Assembly (NCBI RefSeq): GCF_002204185.1 | Contig: NZ_MXPU01000007.1 | Span: 124,001-188,000, forward strand | DNA length: 64,000 bases | Source: Rhizobium esperanzae | GTDB taxonomy: Bacteria > Pseudomonadota > Alphaproteobacteria > Rhizobiales > Rhizobiaceae | Reading direction: 5' to 3' | Shown here: one piece after another, positions 20,185 through 29,665 of the stretch | Layout: each line of letters opens with the position of its first letter | Position numbering within the stretch: position 1 is the first letter of the stretch | The notes under the pieces: generated by a model | What the model saw: the letters and a program-made list of their open reading frames with translations, nothing else | What the model was told of the DNA's origin: nothing | Database searches by the model: none | Position numbers and translations under genes: made by a program

Positions 20185-20486
20185 TCCGGCGTCCTGAGGG
20201 GCTTATCGAAATCGGGCGTATAGGCGGCAAGGCGGGCAAACATCGGTGTCTGGAAACGCTCAGGCACCGGCCAGGTTCCCATGATCCAGCGGACCAGGTC
20301 GTTATCCTCTTCGGCCATGATCATCTCGAACTCGTCGAGCTCTGCGTCCGAAAGCGTCGCGATCTCGGCTTCGGCGAACTGGCCGAAGACCAGATCCATC
20401 TCGCGGATGCCGCGATGCCAGCAGCGGAAAAGGATCCTGCGGCGGCGCGGGTCGAGACCGGCACTCGTGAGCGTGACACCTGTCAT
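20181..20486 (-). CDS. sdhE: FAD assembly factor SdhE (DUF339)
   Basis: SdhE helps insert FAD covalently into the succinate dehydrogenase flavoprotein. The 101-residue product has the family core RRRRILFRCWHRGIREMDLV, with the RGxxE-like motif RGIRE, then LVFGQFAEAEIATLSDAELD and NDLVRWIMG. The ATG at 20486 is preferred because it follows an AGGAAGG site; an in-frame extension to 20564 runs into the promoter region of the divergent recG. The stop overlaps the mfd start. Next to mfd is a common rhizobial arrangement. Confidence 0.93.
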   Translation of the reverse strand: MTGVTLTSAGLDPRRRRILFRCWHRGIREMDLVFGQFAEAEIATLSDAELDEFEMIMAEEDNDLVRWIMGTWPVPERFQTPMFARLAAYTPDFDKPLRTPE

Positions 20487-20578
20487 GGCATTACCTTCCT
20501 GTTGATGCGCCTCTATAGACCCTGGAAAGCGGCTTGTCAGCCTTGCCAAGGCCGCATTGTTCATCGCATTTTGGCCGC

Positions 20579-22684
20579 ATGCGCCCCGCCATTCTCGATC
20601 CGCTGTTTTCTCCCGTTTCGGGCCTTCCGGGCGTCGGCCCGAAGATCGCCGAACTGCTGGTCAAGCTGCTCGGATGCGAGACGCCGGAGGATTGCCGGGT
20701 CATCGACCTTTTGTTTCACGCCCCCTTCTCGCTGATCGACCGCCGCAACCAGCCGGGGATTGCCCAGGCGCCGCAGGGCGCGATCGTCACCATCACCGCA
20801 CGTGTCGATCGGCATCAGGTGCCACCGCGCGGCAAAAGCAATGTCCCCTATCGGGTCTTCCTGCATGACGACACCGGCGAGCTGACGCTGGTCTTCTTCC
20901 GCGGCCAGGCGGCGTGGCTGGAAAAGCAGCTGCCCATCGATGCGGAGGTGACGGTCAGCGGCATGATCGACTGGTTCAACGGCCGCGCCTCGATGGTGCA
21001 TCCCGACTATATCGTCAAAGCGGAGGAGGCGGAGAGCCTGCCGCTCGTCGAGCCGATCTATCCGCTGACGGCCGGGCTTTCGCCAAAAACGCTGCGCAAG
21101 ATCATCGACGCCGCCTTGCCGCGCTTTCCGGAGATGCCGGAATGGATCGACCTGACGCTGACGCAGAAGCAGGGGCTGCCGTCGATCCGCGATAGCTTTC
21201 ATATGCTGCATGAGCCCCGCGACCCCGCCGATATCGACCCGCAGGCCCCTGCCCGCCGGCGGCTCGCCTATGACGAATTCCTGGCCGGCCAGCTATCGCT
21301 GAGCCTGGTGCGCCAGAGGCTTCGCAAAGTGGCGGGCCGGCCGGCGCATGCGACCGGTGCGGTCAGCAGCAAGATCATGAAGGCGTTGCCCTTTTCCCTT
21401 ACATCAAGCCAGAACGATGCGATCGCCGAGATTCTGAAGGACATGGCCGGTCACGAGCGCATGCTGCGACTCCTGCAGGGCGATGTCGGCTCCGGCAAGA
21501 CGCTGGTGGCGCTGATGGCAATGGCGGCGGTGATCGAGAGCGGCGGCCAGGCCGTGCTGATGGCGCCGACCGAAATCCTGGCGCGGCAGCACCACGCGAC
21601 CATCTCGAAATTCGCCGCCTTCGCCGGCCTCGGCATCGAGGTGCTGACGGGGCGCACCAAAGGACGCGAGCGGGAAGAAATCCTGGAGCGCATCGCCTCC
21701 GGTGCCGCGCAGATCATCATCGGCACGCATGCGCTGTTTCAGGAGAGCGTCACTTACGCCAATCTGATGCTCGCCGTCGTCGACGAGCAGCACCGCTTCG
21801 GCGTTCACCAGCGCCTGCGGCTGACGGCCAAAGGCATCTCGCCGCATATGCTCGTGATGACCGCGACGCCGATCCCGCGCACCCTGGTGCTGGCCGCCTT
21901 CGGCGATATGGACGTTTCCAAGCTCACCGAGAAACCGGCCGGGCGCAAGCCGATCCAGACGATCACCGTGCCGATGGAGCGGACCGGCGAAATCGTCGGG
22001 CGGCTGCGCAGCGCAATCGCCGACGGCAAGAAGGCCTACTGGATCTGCCCGCTGGTTGAAGAATCCGAGGAGCTCGATCTGATGTCGGCGGAAGAGCGGC
22101 ATGCGACACTCGTCTCCTCGCTCGGGCCCGATATCGGTCTCATCCATGGCCGCATGGGCGGTGCCGAGAAGGATGCGGCGATGATGGCCTTCAAGAACGG
22201 CGAGACCCGCCTGCTCGTCGCCACCACCGTCGTCGAGGTCGGCGTCGACGTGCCGGACGCGACGATCATGGTGATCGAACATGCCGAGCGCTTCGGCCTG
22301 GCGCAGCTGCATCAGCTGCGCGGCCGCGTCGGGCGCGGTGACGAGGCTTCGACCTGCATCCTGCTCTATAAGGGGCCACTCGGCGAGACCGGTCATGCCA
22401 GACTGTCGATAATGCGGGAGACGGAGGATGGTTTCCGTATCGCCGAGGAGGACCTGAAGCTGCGCGGAGAAGGCGAATTGCTCGGCACCCGCCAGTCCGG
22501 CACCCCAGGCTTCCGCATCGCCAGCCTCGAGGCGCATGCCGACCTGCTCGAAATCGCCCGCAAGGACGCCGCCTATCTGATCGAGCGCGATCCGGAGCTG
22601 ACCAGTGAAAGAGGACAGGCGATCCGCACCCTGCTCTATCTCTTCCGCCGCGATGAGGCGATCCGCTTCCTGAGGGCTGGTTAA
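20579..22684 (+). CDS. recG: ATP-dependent DNA helicase RecG
   Basis: RecG remodels stalled forks and branched DNA. The 701-residue product has the N-terminal OB-fold wedge domain (GPKIAELLVKLLG; VPYRVFLHDDTGELTLVFFR), then helicase motifs: Walker A GDVGSGKTLVALMAM (about residue 300), DEQHRFGVHQRLRL (about 400), TATPIPRTLVLAAFGDMD, and QLRGRVGRGDEAS near residue 580. Length is normal. The ATG at 20579 begins the family N-terminus. It is divergent from sdhE, and its stop overlaps the stop of the convergent DUF502 gene by three bases. Confidence 0.97.
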   Translation: MRPAILDPLFSPVSGLPGVGPKIAELLVKLLGCETPEDCRVIDLLFHAPFSLIDRRNQPGIAQAPQGAIVTITARVDRHQVPPRGKSNVPYRVFLHDDTGELTLVFFRGQAAWLEKQLPIDAEVTVSGMIDWFNGRASMVHPDYIVKAEEAESLPLVEPIYPLTAGLSPKTLRKIIDAALPRFPEMPEWIDLTLTQKQGLPSIRDSFHMLHEPRDPADIDPQAPARRRLAYDEFLAGQLSLSLVRQRLRKVAGRPAHATGAVSSKIMKALPFSLTSSQNDAIAEILKDMAGHERMLRLLQGDVGSGKTLVALMAMAAVIESGGQAVLMAPTEILARQHHATISKFAAFAGLGIEVLTGRTKGREREEILERIASGAAQIIIGTHALFQESVTYANLMLAVVDEQHRFGVHQRLRLTAKGISPHMLVMTATPIPRTLVLAAFGDMDVSKLTEKPAGRKPIQTITVPMERTGEIVGRLRSAIADGKKAYWICPLVEESEELDLMSAEERHATLVSSLGPDIGLIHGRMGGAEKDAAMMAFKNGETRLLVATTVVEVGVDVPDATIMVIEHAERFGLAQLHQLRGRVGRGDEASTCILLYKGPLGETGHARLSIMRETEDGFRIAEEDLKLRGEGELLGTRQSGTPGFRIASLEAHADLLEIARKDAAYLIERDPELTSERGQAIRTLLYLFRRDEAIRFLRAG

Positions 22685-23388
22685 TCGGCTTTCGAAACGG
22701 CCACCGGCTTCGGCCGCGGCAAATGCTTTTGCTTCGGCTCGGACGGCTTATGCTCCGGAGCCACGAGGCCGCCTGATATCAGGTACTTGGCGGCGTCTTC
22801 CGGGCTCATGTCGAGCATGACGATCTTTTCGCGCGGTACGAAAATGAGGAAACCGGCCGTCGGCACCGGCGTCGGTGGCAGGAAGACGGCCACCATGTCC
22901 TGACCCATGGCGTTAAACTTCGAGGCGATCTCGCCCTTGGCGTCGGTGGCGACGAAAACCAGCGCCCAAAGGCCGGGACCCGGATATTCGATCAGTCCGA
23001 CCTTCTTGAAGGAGTTCGACTGTTCCTTCAGCACGGTTTCGAAGATCTGCTTCACGCTTCGATAAATCGTGCGCACCAGCGGCATGCGCTGGACGATCGA
23101 TTCGCCGAAACGGACGATGCTCTGGCCGATGAGGTTCTTGCCGAGGAAACCGACGACGGTGATCAGCACGACAGCAATCAGCAGGCCGAAACCCGGAATG
23201 GCGAAATTAAGATAGCTTTCGGGGTTCCAACGCGCCGGAATATAGGGCCTGACCCAGCTGTCCGACCAGTGGATGAAGGTCCAGGTCAACCAGATGGTAA
23301 TCGCAATCGGCGCGCAGATGATCAGGCCTGCGAGAAAATTGTTCCTCAGCCGGGTCGCTACCGGCATTCTGGGGGCGTTGTCGGCCAT
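22681..23388 (-). CDS. DUF502 family membrane protein
   Basis: This 235-residue protein has two membrane segments (about residues 18-40 and 65-90) and the DUF502 core RFGESIVQRMPLVRTIYRS, followed by GLWALVFVATDA and VAVFLPPTPVPTAGFLIFVP. The C-terminus is basic and proline-rich. The family is found widely in bacteria and plants (COV-like) but has no defined biochemical role. It lies 134 bases downstream of glmS on the same strand. Confidence 0.9.
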   Translation of the reverse strand: MADNAPRMPVATRLRNNFLAGLIICAPIAITIWLTWTFIHWSDSWVRPYIPARWNPESYLNFAIPGFGLLIAVVLITVVGFLGKNLIGQSIVRFGESIVQRMPLVRTIYRSVKQIFETVLKEQSNSFKKVGLIEYPGPGLWALVFVATDAKGEIASKFNAMGQDMVAVFLPPTPVPTAGFLIFVPREKIVMLDMSPEDAAKYLISGGLVAPEHKPSEPKQKHLPRPKPVAVSKAD

Positions 23389-23522
23389 CGTTTCCTGATG
23401 AACTCCATCTCAGTCCTGGACGGGCCGGAACGCCGACCCTTCCCCCTTGTCCATTTGGTAAAATTGCCAGAATTCCAGGCGCCGCACAATATGTTTCGGC
23501 GCCGAGATCCGACCTTGCCGGC

Positions 23523-25349
23523 TTACTCCACAGTCACGGATTTCGCCAGATTGCGGGGCTGATCGACGTCGGTGCCCATGAAGACGGCGGTGTGATAGGC
23601 GAGCAGCTGGATTGGCAGCGAGAAGATCATCGGCGCGATGATTTCGTCGACGACAGGCAGGATGATCGTCGCCATAGTCGGCAGTCTGGAGGCCGCCGCA
23701 CCCGCCTCGTCGGTGATGAAAATGATGCGGCCGCCGCGCGCTGCGACCTCCTGCATGTTGGAGACGGTCTTTTCGAAGAAGCGGTCATAGGGGGCGATGA
23801 CGATAACCGGCATATTCTCGTCGATCAGCGCGATCGGACCGTGCTTCAATTCGCCGGCAGCATAGCCTTCGGCATGGATATAGGAGATTTCCTTGAGCTT
23901 CAGGGCGCCTTCCATGGCGAGCGGGAAGCTGGTGCCGCGGCCGAGATAAAGCACGTCCTTGCACTTCGATAATTCGCGCGACAGGCTTTCCATCTGCGGC
24001 TGGATGAGGTTCAGCACCCGGCTCATGACGCGCGGCATCTCGGCCAAATGGCGCACCAGCGCCCTCTCCTCCGCGGCGCTGACCGTGCCGCGCGCCTTGC
24101 CGGCACCGATTGCCAGCGACGCCAGCACGGCAAGCTGGCAAGTAAAGGCCTTGGTCGAGGCGACGCCGATTTCGGGGCCGGCCATGATCGGGAAGACGGC
24201 GTCGGATTCGCGGGCGATCGTCGATTCGCGGACATTGACGACGGCGCCGATCGTCAACCCGTTGTCGCGGCAATAACGCAGTGACGCCAGCGTATCGGCG
24301 GTCTCGCCGGACTGGGAGATGAAGAGCGCGGCCTGCGATGGCGAGAGCGGCATTTCGCGGTAGCGGAATTCGGAGGCGACGTCGATCTCAACAGGCAGGC
24401 GGGCATAACGCTCGAACCAGTATTTGCCGACGAGACCGGCGAGATAGGCCGTGCCGCAGGCCGAGATCGCCAGGCCGGTCGCCGCCTTGAAGTCGATCGC
24501 CGCGGCATTGGCGCCGATCGTGTTCTCGGCGAAATCGACATAATGGCTGAGCGCATGGGAGATGACCTCCGGCTGCTCGTAGATTTCCTTTTCCATGAAG
24601 TGGCGGTGATTGCCCTTGTCGACCACATAGGCGGTCGCCTGCGAGATCTGGCGGGCGCGCTTGACCGGCTTGCCGGCGAAATCCAGGACCGAGACGCTAT
24701 CGCGGGTGATGACGGCGCAGTCGCCGTCGACGAGATAGGTGATCTCATTGGTGAAGGGCGAGAGCGCGATGGCGTCCGAGCCGAGGAACATCTCGCCGCG
24801 GCCATAGCCGACGGCAAGCGGCGGGCCGGAACGCGCGGCCATGATCGTGCCGGGATCGGCCTTGAGCATGACGGCCAGCGCATAGGCGCCGGTCACGCGG
24901 TTCAGCATCTTCAGCATGGCGGCGCGCGGACCGAGGCCCTCGCGCAGATATTTCGCCATCAACTGGGCGACGACCTCGGTGTCGGTCTGGGTTTCGAAGA
25001 CCGAGCCCTCCTCGGTCAGTTCGTCGCGAAGCTCGGAGAAGTTTTCGATGATGCCATTATGGACGACGGCGACACCTTCGACGAAATGCGGATGGGCATT
25101 CGTCTCGTTCGGAACGCCATGCGTCGCCCAGCGCGTATGGGCGATGCCGACGAGACCCGGCAGCGGTTCGACGTCGAGGCGCTTTTCCAGATTGAACAGC
25201 TTGCCTTCGGCGCGGCGGCGATCCATCACACCCTCATGGATGGTGGCGACGCCGGCGGAATCATAGCCGCGATATTCGAGACGCTTCAGCGCATCGACCA
25301 GGCGCCCGGCAACAGGCTGAGTTCCGACGATCCCCACAATTCCGCACAT
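23523..25349 (-). CDS. glmS: Glutamine-fructose-6-phosphate aminotransferase
   Basis: GlmS makes glucosamine-6-phosphate from fructose-6-phosphate and glutamine, the entry step to UDP-GlcNAc, peptidoglycan and lipid A. The 608-residue product starts MCGIVGIVG, so the catalytic Cys follows Met directly. The glutaminase domain shows RGYDSAG and HTRWATHG; two SIS sugar isomerase domains follow (SQSGETADTL; LGRGTSFPLAMEGALKLKEI; and the C-terminal KSVTVE). The ATG at 25349 is set by the catalytic Cys. glmU is 101 bases upstream on the same strand. Confidence 0.98.
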   Translation of the reverse strand: MCGIVGIVGTQPVAGRLVDALKRLEYRGYDSAGVATIHEGVMDRRRAEGKLFNLEKRLDVEPLPGLVGIAHTRWATHGVPNETNAHPHFVEGVAVVHNGIIENFSELRDELTEEGSVFETQTDTEVVAQLMAKYLREGLGPRAAMLKMLNRVTGAYALAVMLKADPGTIMAARSGPPLAVGYGRGEMFLGSDAIALSPFTNEITYLVDGDCAVITRDSVSVLDFAGKPVKRARQISQATAYVVDKGNHRHFMEKEIYEQPEVISHALSHYVDFAENTIGANAAAIDFKAATGLAISACGTAYLAGLVGKYWFERYARLPVEIDVASEFRYREMPLSPSQAALFISQSGETADTLASLRYCRDNGLTIGAVVNVRESTIARESDAVFPIMAGPEIGVASTKAFTCQLAVLASLAIGAGKARGTVSAAEERALVRHLAEMPRVMSRVLNLIQPQMESLSRELSKCKDVLYLGRGTSFPLAMEGALKLKEISYIHAEGYAAGELKHGPIALIDENMPVIVIAPYDRFFEKTVSNMQEVAARGGRIIFITDEAGAAASRLPTMATIILPVVDEIIAPMIFSLPIQLLAYHTAVFMGTDVDQPRNLAKSVTVE

Positions 25350-25450
25350 ATAACATCCCCACAAGGCTTCGATAGCGAGGCCAGTCCTAACGATTCCTGC
25401 TTATTTCTCAATGGCCTCGGCGGTCACTTTCAATTTCCGCCGGTTACGGT

Positions 25451-26812
25451 TTAAGCCTTCGCCTTCTTGGCGGCCTTGATGGCGAGCGCGCGTTCGCGCA
25501 GCAAGGACGCACGGCCGGGCTTGATCTCCTGGCGGGCGCGGCCGAGCGCCAGTGCATCGGCCGGCACGTCGGCGGTGATGACGCTTCCGGAGCCGACATA
25601 GGCGCCGTCGCCGATCGTCACCGGCGCGACCAGCGACGAGTTGGAACCGATGAAGGCGTTTTCGCCGATCACCGTTTCGCTCTTGTTGACCCCGTCATAA
25701 TTGCAGGTGATCGTGCCGGCGCCGATATTGCTGCCGGCACCGACGACCGCATCGCCGATATAGGTGAGATGGTTGACCTTGGCGCCCACGCCGATCCGGC
25801 CGTTCTTGACCTCGCAGAAATTGCCGACCTTCGAACCCATGGCAAGATCGGCCCCCGGCCGCAACCGCGCAAAGGGGCCGACGGTCGCGCCTTCGCTGAC
25901 ATGGGCGCCTTCGATATGCGAGAAGGCATGGATGACGGCGCCGCTGTCGATCACCGCGCCGGGGCCGAAGACGACGTTCGGCTCGATGAGCGCATCCTGG
26001 CCGATGACGGTGTCGTAGGAGAGGAATACCGTTTCCGGCGCGATCATGGTGACCCCCGCCAGCATCATCTCACGGCGGCGACGCTCCTGCCAGAAGCGTT
26101 CAATGACGGCGAGTTCGGCACGGTTGTTGCAGCCGGTCATCTCGATTTCAGGCGCGTCGACGGCAGTGACGCGGCCTCCGAGCGAACGGGCGATCTCGAC
26201 GAGATCGGTGAGATAGAATTCGCCCTTGGCATTGGCATTGCCGATCCGCGAGAGAAGATCGAGCGCCTTGCGGCCGTTGATCGCCATCAGACCGCTGTTG
26301 CACCAGGTGACAGCCCGCTCGGCGTCGGTCGCATCCTTCTCTTCGCGGATGGCGATGAGTTCGCCGTCCTTGACAAGCAGGCGGCCGTAGCCGGTCGGGC
26401 GGTCGGTGTGGAAACCGATGACGACGATGTCGCTGCCATCGGCAAGACCCTGGCGGGCGGCTTTCAACGGGCCGTCGGTCTGCAGCGGCACGTCGCCATA
26501 GGTGACGAGGATATCGTCATAGCCCTTGGCGATCGCCTCGCGCGCCGCCAGCACCGCATGGCCGGTGCCGAGGCGCTGCTGCTGCAGATAGGATTCAACG
26601 CCGACACCGTCGATGCTGGCAGCCTTTGCCACCTCCCCGGCATCGCGGCCAACGACCAGGGCGACGGAGGAGATGCCGGCAGAGGCGACCGCCTCGACCA
26701 CATGGGCGATCATCGGACGGCCGGCGACCGGATGCAGCACTTTCGATTTTGAGGATTTCATCCGCGTGCTGTCACCGGCGGCAAGGATGACGGCAAGACA
26801 AGTACGTTCCAT
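25451..26812 (-). CDS. glmU: Bifunctional GlmU: GlcN-1-P acetyltransferase / UDP-GlcNAc pyrophosphorylase
   Basis: GlmU acetylates glucosamine-1-phosphate and couples it to UTP. The 453-residue product has the N-terminal uridyltransferase domain ([20 protein letters not shown], then [12 protein letters not shown]) and a C-terminal left-handed beta helix of hexapeptide repeats ending in acetyltransferase residues ([31 protein letters not shown]). With glmS just downstream it forms an amino-sugar unit. The sugar importer genes end 84 bases upstream on the same strand, so read-through from that operon is possible. Confidence 0.97.
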   Translation of the reverse strand: MERTCLAVILAAGDSTRMKSSKSKVLHPVAGRPMIAHVVEAVASAGISSVALVVGRDAGEVAKAASIDGVGVESYLQQQRLGTGHAVLAAREAIAKGYDDILVTYGDVPLQTDGPLKAARQGLADGSDIVVIGFHTDRPTGYGRLLVKDGELIAIREEKDATDAERAVTWCNSGLMAINGRKALDLLSRIGNANAKGEFYLTDLVEIARSLGGRVTAVDAPEIEMTGCNNRAELAVIERFWQERRRREMMLAGVTMIAPETVFLSYDTVIGQDALIEPNVVFGPGAVIDSGAVIHAFSHIEGAHVSEGATVGPFARLRPGADLAMGSKVGNFCEVKNGRIGVGAKVNHLTYIGDAVVGAGSNIGAGTITCNYDGVNKSETVIGENAFIGSNSSLVAPVTIGDGAYVGSGSVITADVPADALALGRARQEIKPGRASLLRERALAIKAAKKAKA

Positions 26813-26895
26813 GATCTGCTCCGCGAATCCGCGCGATGAGGCGGCTTTTCTGCCTCATACTGCATAATTCCTGAAATCGGAAATCGATTTCAGGA

Positions 26896-27672
26896 TTAGA
26901 TTGCGGGCGAAATCGGCCCCAGGACAACAGGAGAGCCGTGGGCCGCGAAGGCCTCGTGCACGTGATCGCGGCCATCCACGATGACGACCTCCATCGCACG
27001 CCGCGCCGCGGCGCTGTCGCCGGAAACGATGGCATCGACGATGCGCATATGGGTATCGGCGATATTGGCGAACCCGTTTTCGGAAGGCGGCGTGCTGATG
27101 CGGAACATGCCGACCAGAGCCGCTTCGATGAGGCTGCCAAGGGTGCGCATGAAGGGATTGTGCGAGGCTTCGGCGATCGCCAGGTGAAAGCGCAGATCGG
27201 CGAGCGCCAGGCTGTCGGCCGTATGCCCGCTCGCCGCCATTTCCAGCGCCAGTTCGCGCAGCGTCTCGATTTCCTCGGCGCTGGCGCGCTCGGCGACCAG
27301 ACCGGCGGCGAAGGGTTCGACGGCAAGGCGGATATCGTAAAGCTGCAGCAGGAACTCTTCCGTCACGCCATTGTCAAAGTGCCAGGCGATAATCTCGCTG
27401 TCGAACATGTTCCAGAGGTTCTTTTCGGTCACGCGCGTGCCGACCCGGGCCTTGGCGACGACCATGCCCTTGGCTGCGAGCGTCTTCATCGTTTCACGCA
27501 GAACGGTGCGCGAAACCTTGAAGCGCTGCGCCAGTTCCGTATCGCCCGGCAGGATCGAACCGACCGGATAGGTGCCGGCGACGATCGCCTTGCCGAGTTC
27601 GTCGACCACCTGTGCATGGCTCGTCCGGGTTCGGCGCCCTGTCTTGCGTGTCTCGATGAATTTGTTGCGCAA
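26896..27672 (-). CDS. GntR/FadR-family regulator of the Ytf-type sugar operon
   Basis: This 258-residue protein has an N-terminal winged helix (AIVAGTYPVGSILPGDTELA; then FKVSRTVLRETMKTLAAKGM) and a FadR-type all-helical effector domain (DIRLAVEPFAAGLVAERAS; LRFHLAIAEASHNPFM). The start is taken as TTG at 27672 (reading MRNKFIETRKTG), behind a GAGGGGGGCGGG ribosome site and 14 bases after the permease stop; no in-frame ATG gives a sensible N-terminus, and an upstream ATG would invade the permease gene. It is the last gene of the importer operon and is probably its local, sugar-responsive repressor. Confidence 0.85.
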   Translation of the reverse strand: MRNKFIETRKTGRRTRTSHAQVVDELGKAIVAGTYPVGSILPGDTELAQRFKVSRTVLRETMKTLAAKGMVVAKARVGTRVTEKNLWNMFDSEIIAWHFDNGVTEEFLLQLYDIRLAVEPFAAGLVAERASAEEIETLRELALEMAASGHTADSLALADLRFHLAIAEASHNPFMRTLGSLIEAALVGMFRISTPPSENGFANIADTHMRIVDAIVSGDSAAARRAMEVVIVDGRDHVHEAFAAHGSPVVLGPISPAI

Positions 27673-27686
27673 AGGACCCGCCCCCC

Positions 27687-28655
27687 TCAGGCATACCTCT
27701 TGTTCAGGCTGGAAAGGAACAGGATCGCCTTCTGCATCAGGATGAATGCAAACAGCAGCAGGCCGATCAGAATCTTCGTCCACCAGCTCGACAGTGTGCC
27801 GTCGAAGGTGATGTAGGTCTGAATGAGCCCCTGGATCAGAATCCCGATCAAGGTTCCCGCCACGAAGCCCGCTCCTCCGGTCAGCAGCGTCCCCCCAATG
27901 ACCACTGCAGCGATGGCGTCAAGTTCGACGCCGACTGCAGCAAGAGAATATCCTGCAGATGTGTACAGCGAAAAAACGATTCCGGATAGACCGGCGAGAA
28001 AACCCGACAGTGCATAGATCTGGATCGTCGTACGGCCAACCGGCACGCCCATCAGCCGCGCCGTCTGCGGCCCGCCGCCGAGCGCATAAACATTGGTGCC
28101 GAAGCGGGTGCGGTGAGCGATGAAGATACCGGCGGCAAAGACCAGAAGCATGACGGCGCCGATCAGCGTCAGCCGTCCGCCTCCGGGCAGCCGCCAGTAG
28201 AGGCTCGTCAGCGTCGAATAATAGTCGTGGTTGATCGGAATGCTGTCGATCGAGAGCACGAAGGCGATGCCGCGCGCCAGAAACATGCCGGCAAGCGTGA
28301 CGATGAAGGCCGGCATTTCGAGATAGTGGATGATCGCGCCCATGATAGCGCCGAAGGCGGTGGTGATGACGAGAACGAGCGCGAAAGCAAGAAGCGGATG
28401 GATCGAGGTGTTCTGCAGGATCACCGCGAGGAAGACGCCGGTGAAAGCGATGATCGAACCGATCGACAGGTCGATACCGCCGGAGATGATGACGAAGGTC
28501 ATGCCGACGGCGGCAATGCCGAGAAAGGCATTATCCGTGAGAAGATTGCCGATGACGCGCGTCGACAGCATGTTCGGATATTGCAGCGTGCAGCCGGCAT
28601 AGGCGAGCACGAAGATGACGATGGTCGCAAGCAGCGGCAGATATTTGGAGTTCAT
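27687..28655 (-). CDS. Sugar ABC permease, YjfF-like
   Basis: This 322-residue inner-membrane protein has eight to ten hydrophobic segments and the RbsC-type motifs GIDLSIGSIIAFTGVFLAVI and LDAIAAVVIGGTLLTGGAGF. It matches YjfF, one of two permeases of the galactofuranose-type importer YtfQRT-YjfF. It follows the YtfT-like permease with a 5-base gap and precedes the GntR gene by 14 bases. Confidence 0.9.
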   Translation of the reverse strand: MNSKYLPLLATIVIFVLAYAGCTLQYPNMLSTRVIGNLLTDNAFLGIAAVGMTFVIISGGIDLSIGSIIAFTGVFLAVILQNTSIHPLLAFALVLVITTAFGAIMGAIIHYLEMPAFIVTLAGMFLARGIAFVLSIDSIPINHDYYSTLTSLYWRLPGGGRLTLIGAVMLLVFAAGIFIAHRTRFGTNVYALGGGPQTARLMGVPVGRTTIQIYALSGFLAGLSGIVFSLYTSAGYSLAAVGVELDAIAAVVIGGTLLTGGAGFVAGTLIGILIQGLIQTYITFDGTLSSWWTKILIGLLLFAFILMQKAILFLSSLNKRYA

Positions 28656-28660
28656 TTCGG

Positions 28661-29665
28661 CTACTCCCTTCCGCCCTGCCGGCGGCTGGCAAAGATGGCG
28701 AGCGATTGCACCGCCGGCGACTGAATGACGAGGATCACGATGATGATGACCGCCTTGATGATCAGGTTGAACTCAGGCGGAAATCCGGAGGACAGGATGC
28801 CGGTGTTGACCGCCTGGATGATCATCGCGCCAATCAGCGAACCGACAATACTGAACCGCCCGCCGAGCAGCGAATTGCCGCCGACGACGACGGCGAGGAT
28901 GGCATCAAGCTCCAGCCAGAGACCGGCATTGTTGGCATCGGCGCCCTTGATGTCGGCCGCGACAATAATGCCCGCGATCGAGGCGCAGAGCCCGCTCAGC
29001 ATATAGACGGCCATCAGCAGCACCGGCGTCTGAATGCCGGAGAGCGTGCTGGCACGTCGGTTAATGCCGACAGCCTCGAGCAGCATGCCGAGCGCCGTGC
29101 GGCGAACGAGCAGGATGACGAGCAGGCCGACGAGCAGCCAGATGACGACCGGCATCGGCAGGAGCGCCATGGAGCCGCTGCCGAAGAAGATCAGACCGTC
29201 ATCGTTGAAGGTCAGGATGGCGCCCTCGGTGATGAGCTGGGCGATGCCGCGGCCGGCCACCATCAGCACCAGCGTGGCAATGATCGGCTGGATGTTGAGG
29301 ATTGCCACCAGGAAGCCGTTCCAAACGCCGCAGGCAAGCCCGATCATCAACGTCAGGACAATCGTATAAGCGACTGAATTTCCCGAAACAATCGAGGATG
29401 CGGCAACGGCGCCGCAAATGGCGATGACCGCGCCGACGGAAAGATCGATGCCCTTTGTGGCAATCACCAGCGTCATGCCGATCGCCAATAAAGCCACCGG
29501 CGCGCCGCGATTGAGCACGTCGATCAGGCTGCCATACAGGCGTCCGTTTTGAACAACAACGTTAAAAAACTGCGGCGACGTTATGAAATTCAACAGAAGA
29601 ATGACAACGAGCGCGATCAATTGCGGCGCCAGGCGATAGGCCAGCGCATTGCGAGAGGACTTCAT
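28661..29665 (-). CDS. Sugar ABC permease, YtfT-like
   Basis: This 334-residue RbsC-family permease has about ten hydrophobic segments. The conserved cytoplasmic-loop motifs are GIDLSVGAVIAICGAVAASS and ELDAILAVVVGGNSLLGGRF. The ATG overlaps the stop of the upstream ATPase gene by four bases (ATGA), so the two are translationally coupled. With YjfF-like protein it forms the heterodimeric channel. Confidence 0.9.
   Translation of the reverse strand: MKSSRNALAYRLAPQLIALVVILLLNFITSPQFFNVVVQNGRLYGSLIDVLNRGAPVALLAIGMTLVIATKGIDLSVGAVIAICGAVAASSIVSGNSVAYTIVLTLMIGLACGVWNGFLVAILNIQPIIATLVLMVAGRGIAQLITEGAILTFNDDGLIFFGSGSMALLPMPVVIWLLVGLLVILLVRRTALGMLLEAVGINRRASTLSGIQTPVLLMAVYMLSGLCASIAGIIVAADIKGADANNAGLWLELDAILAVVVGGNSLLGGRFSIVGSLIGAMIIQAVNTGILSSGFPPEFNLIIKAVIIIVILVIQSPAVQSLAIFASRRQGGRE

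Noticed and set aside
16948..20223. Very long open frame on the plus strand opposite mfd
   Set aside because: It is a shadow caused by high GC and codon bias of mfd, has no plausible domain, and no ribosome site.
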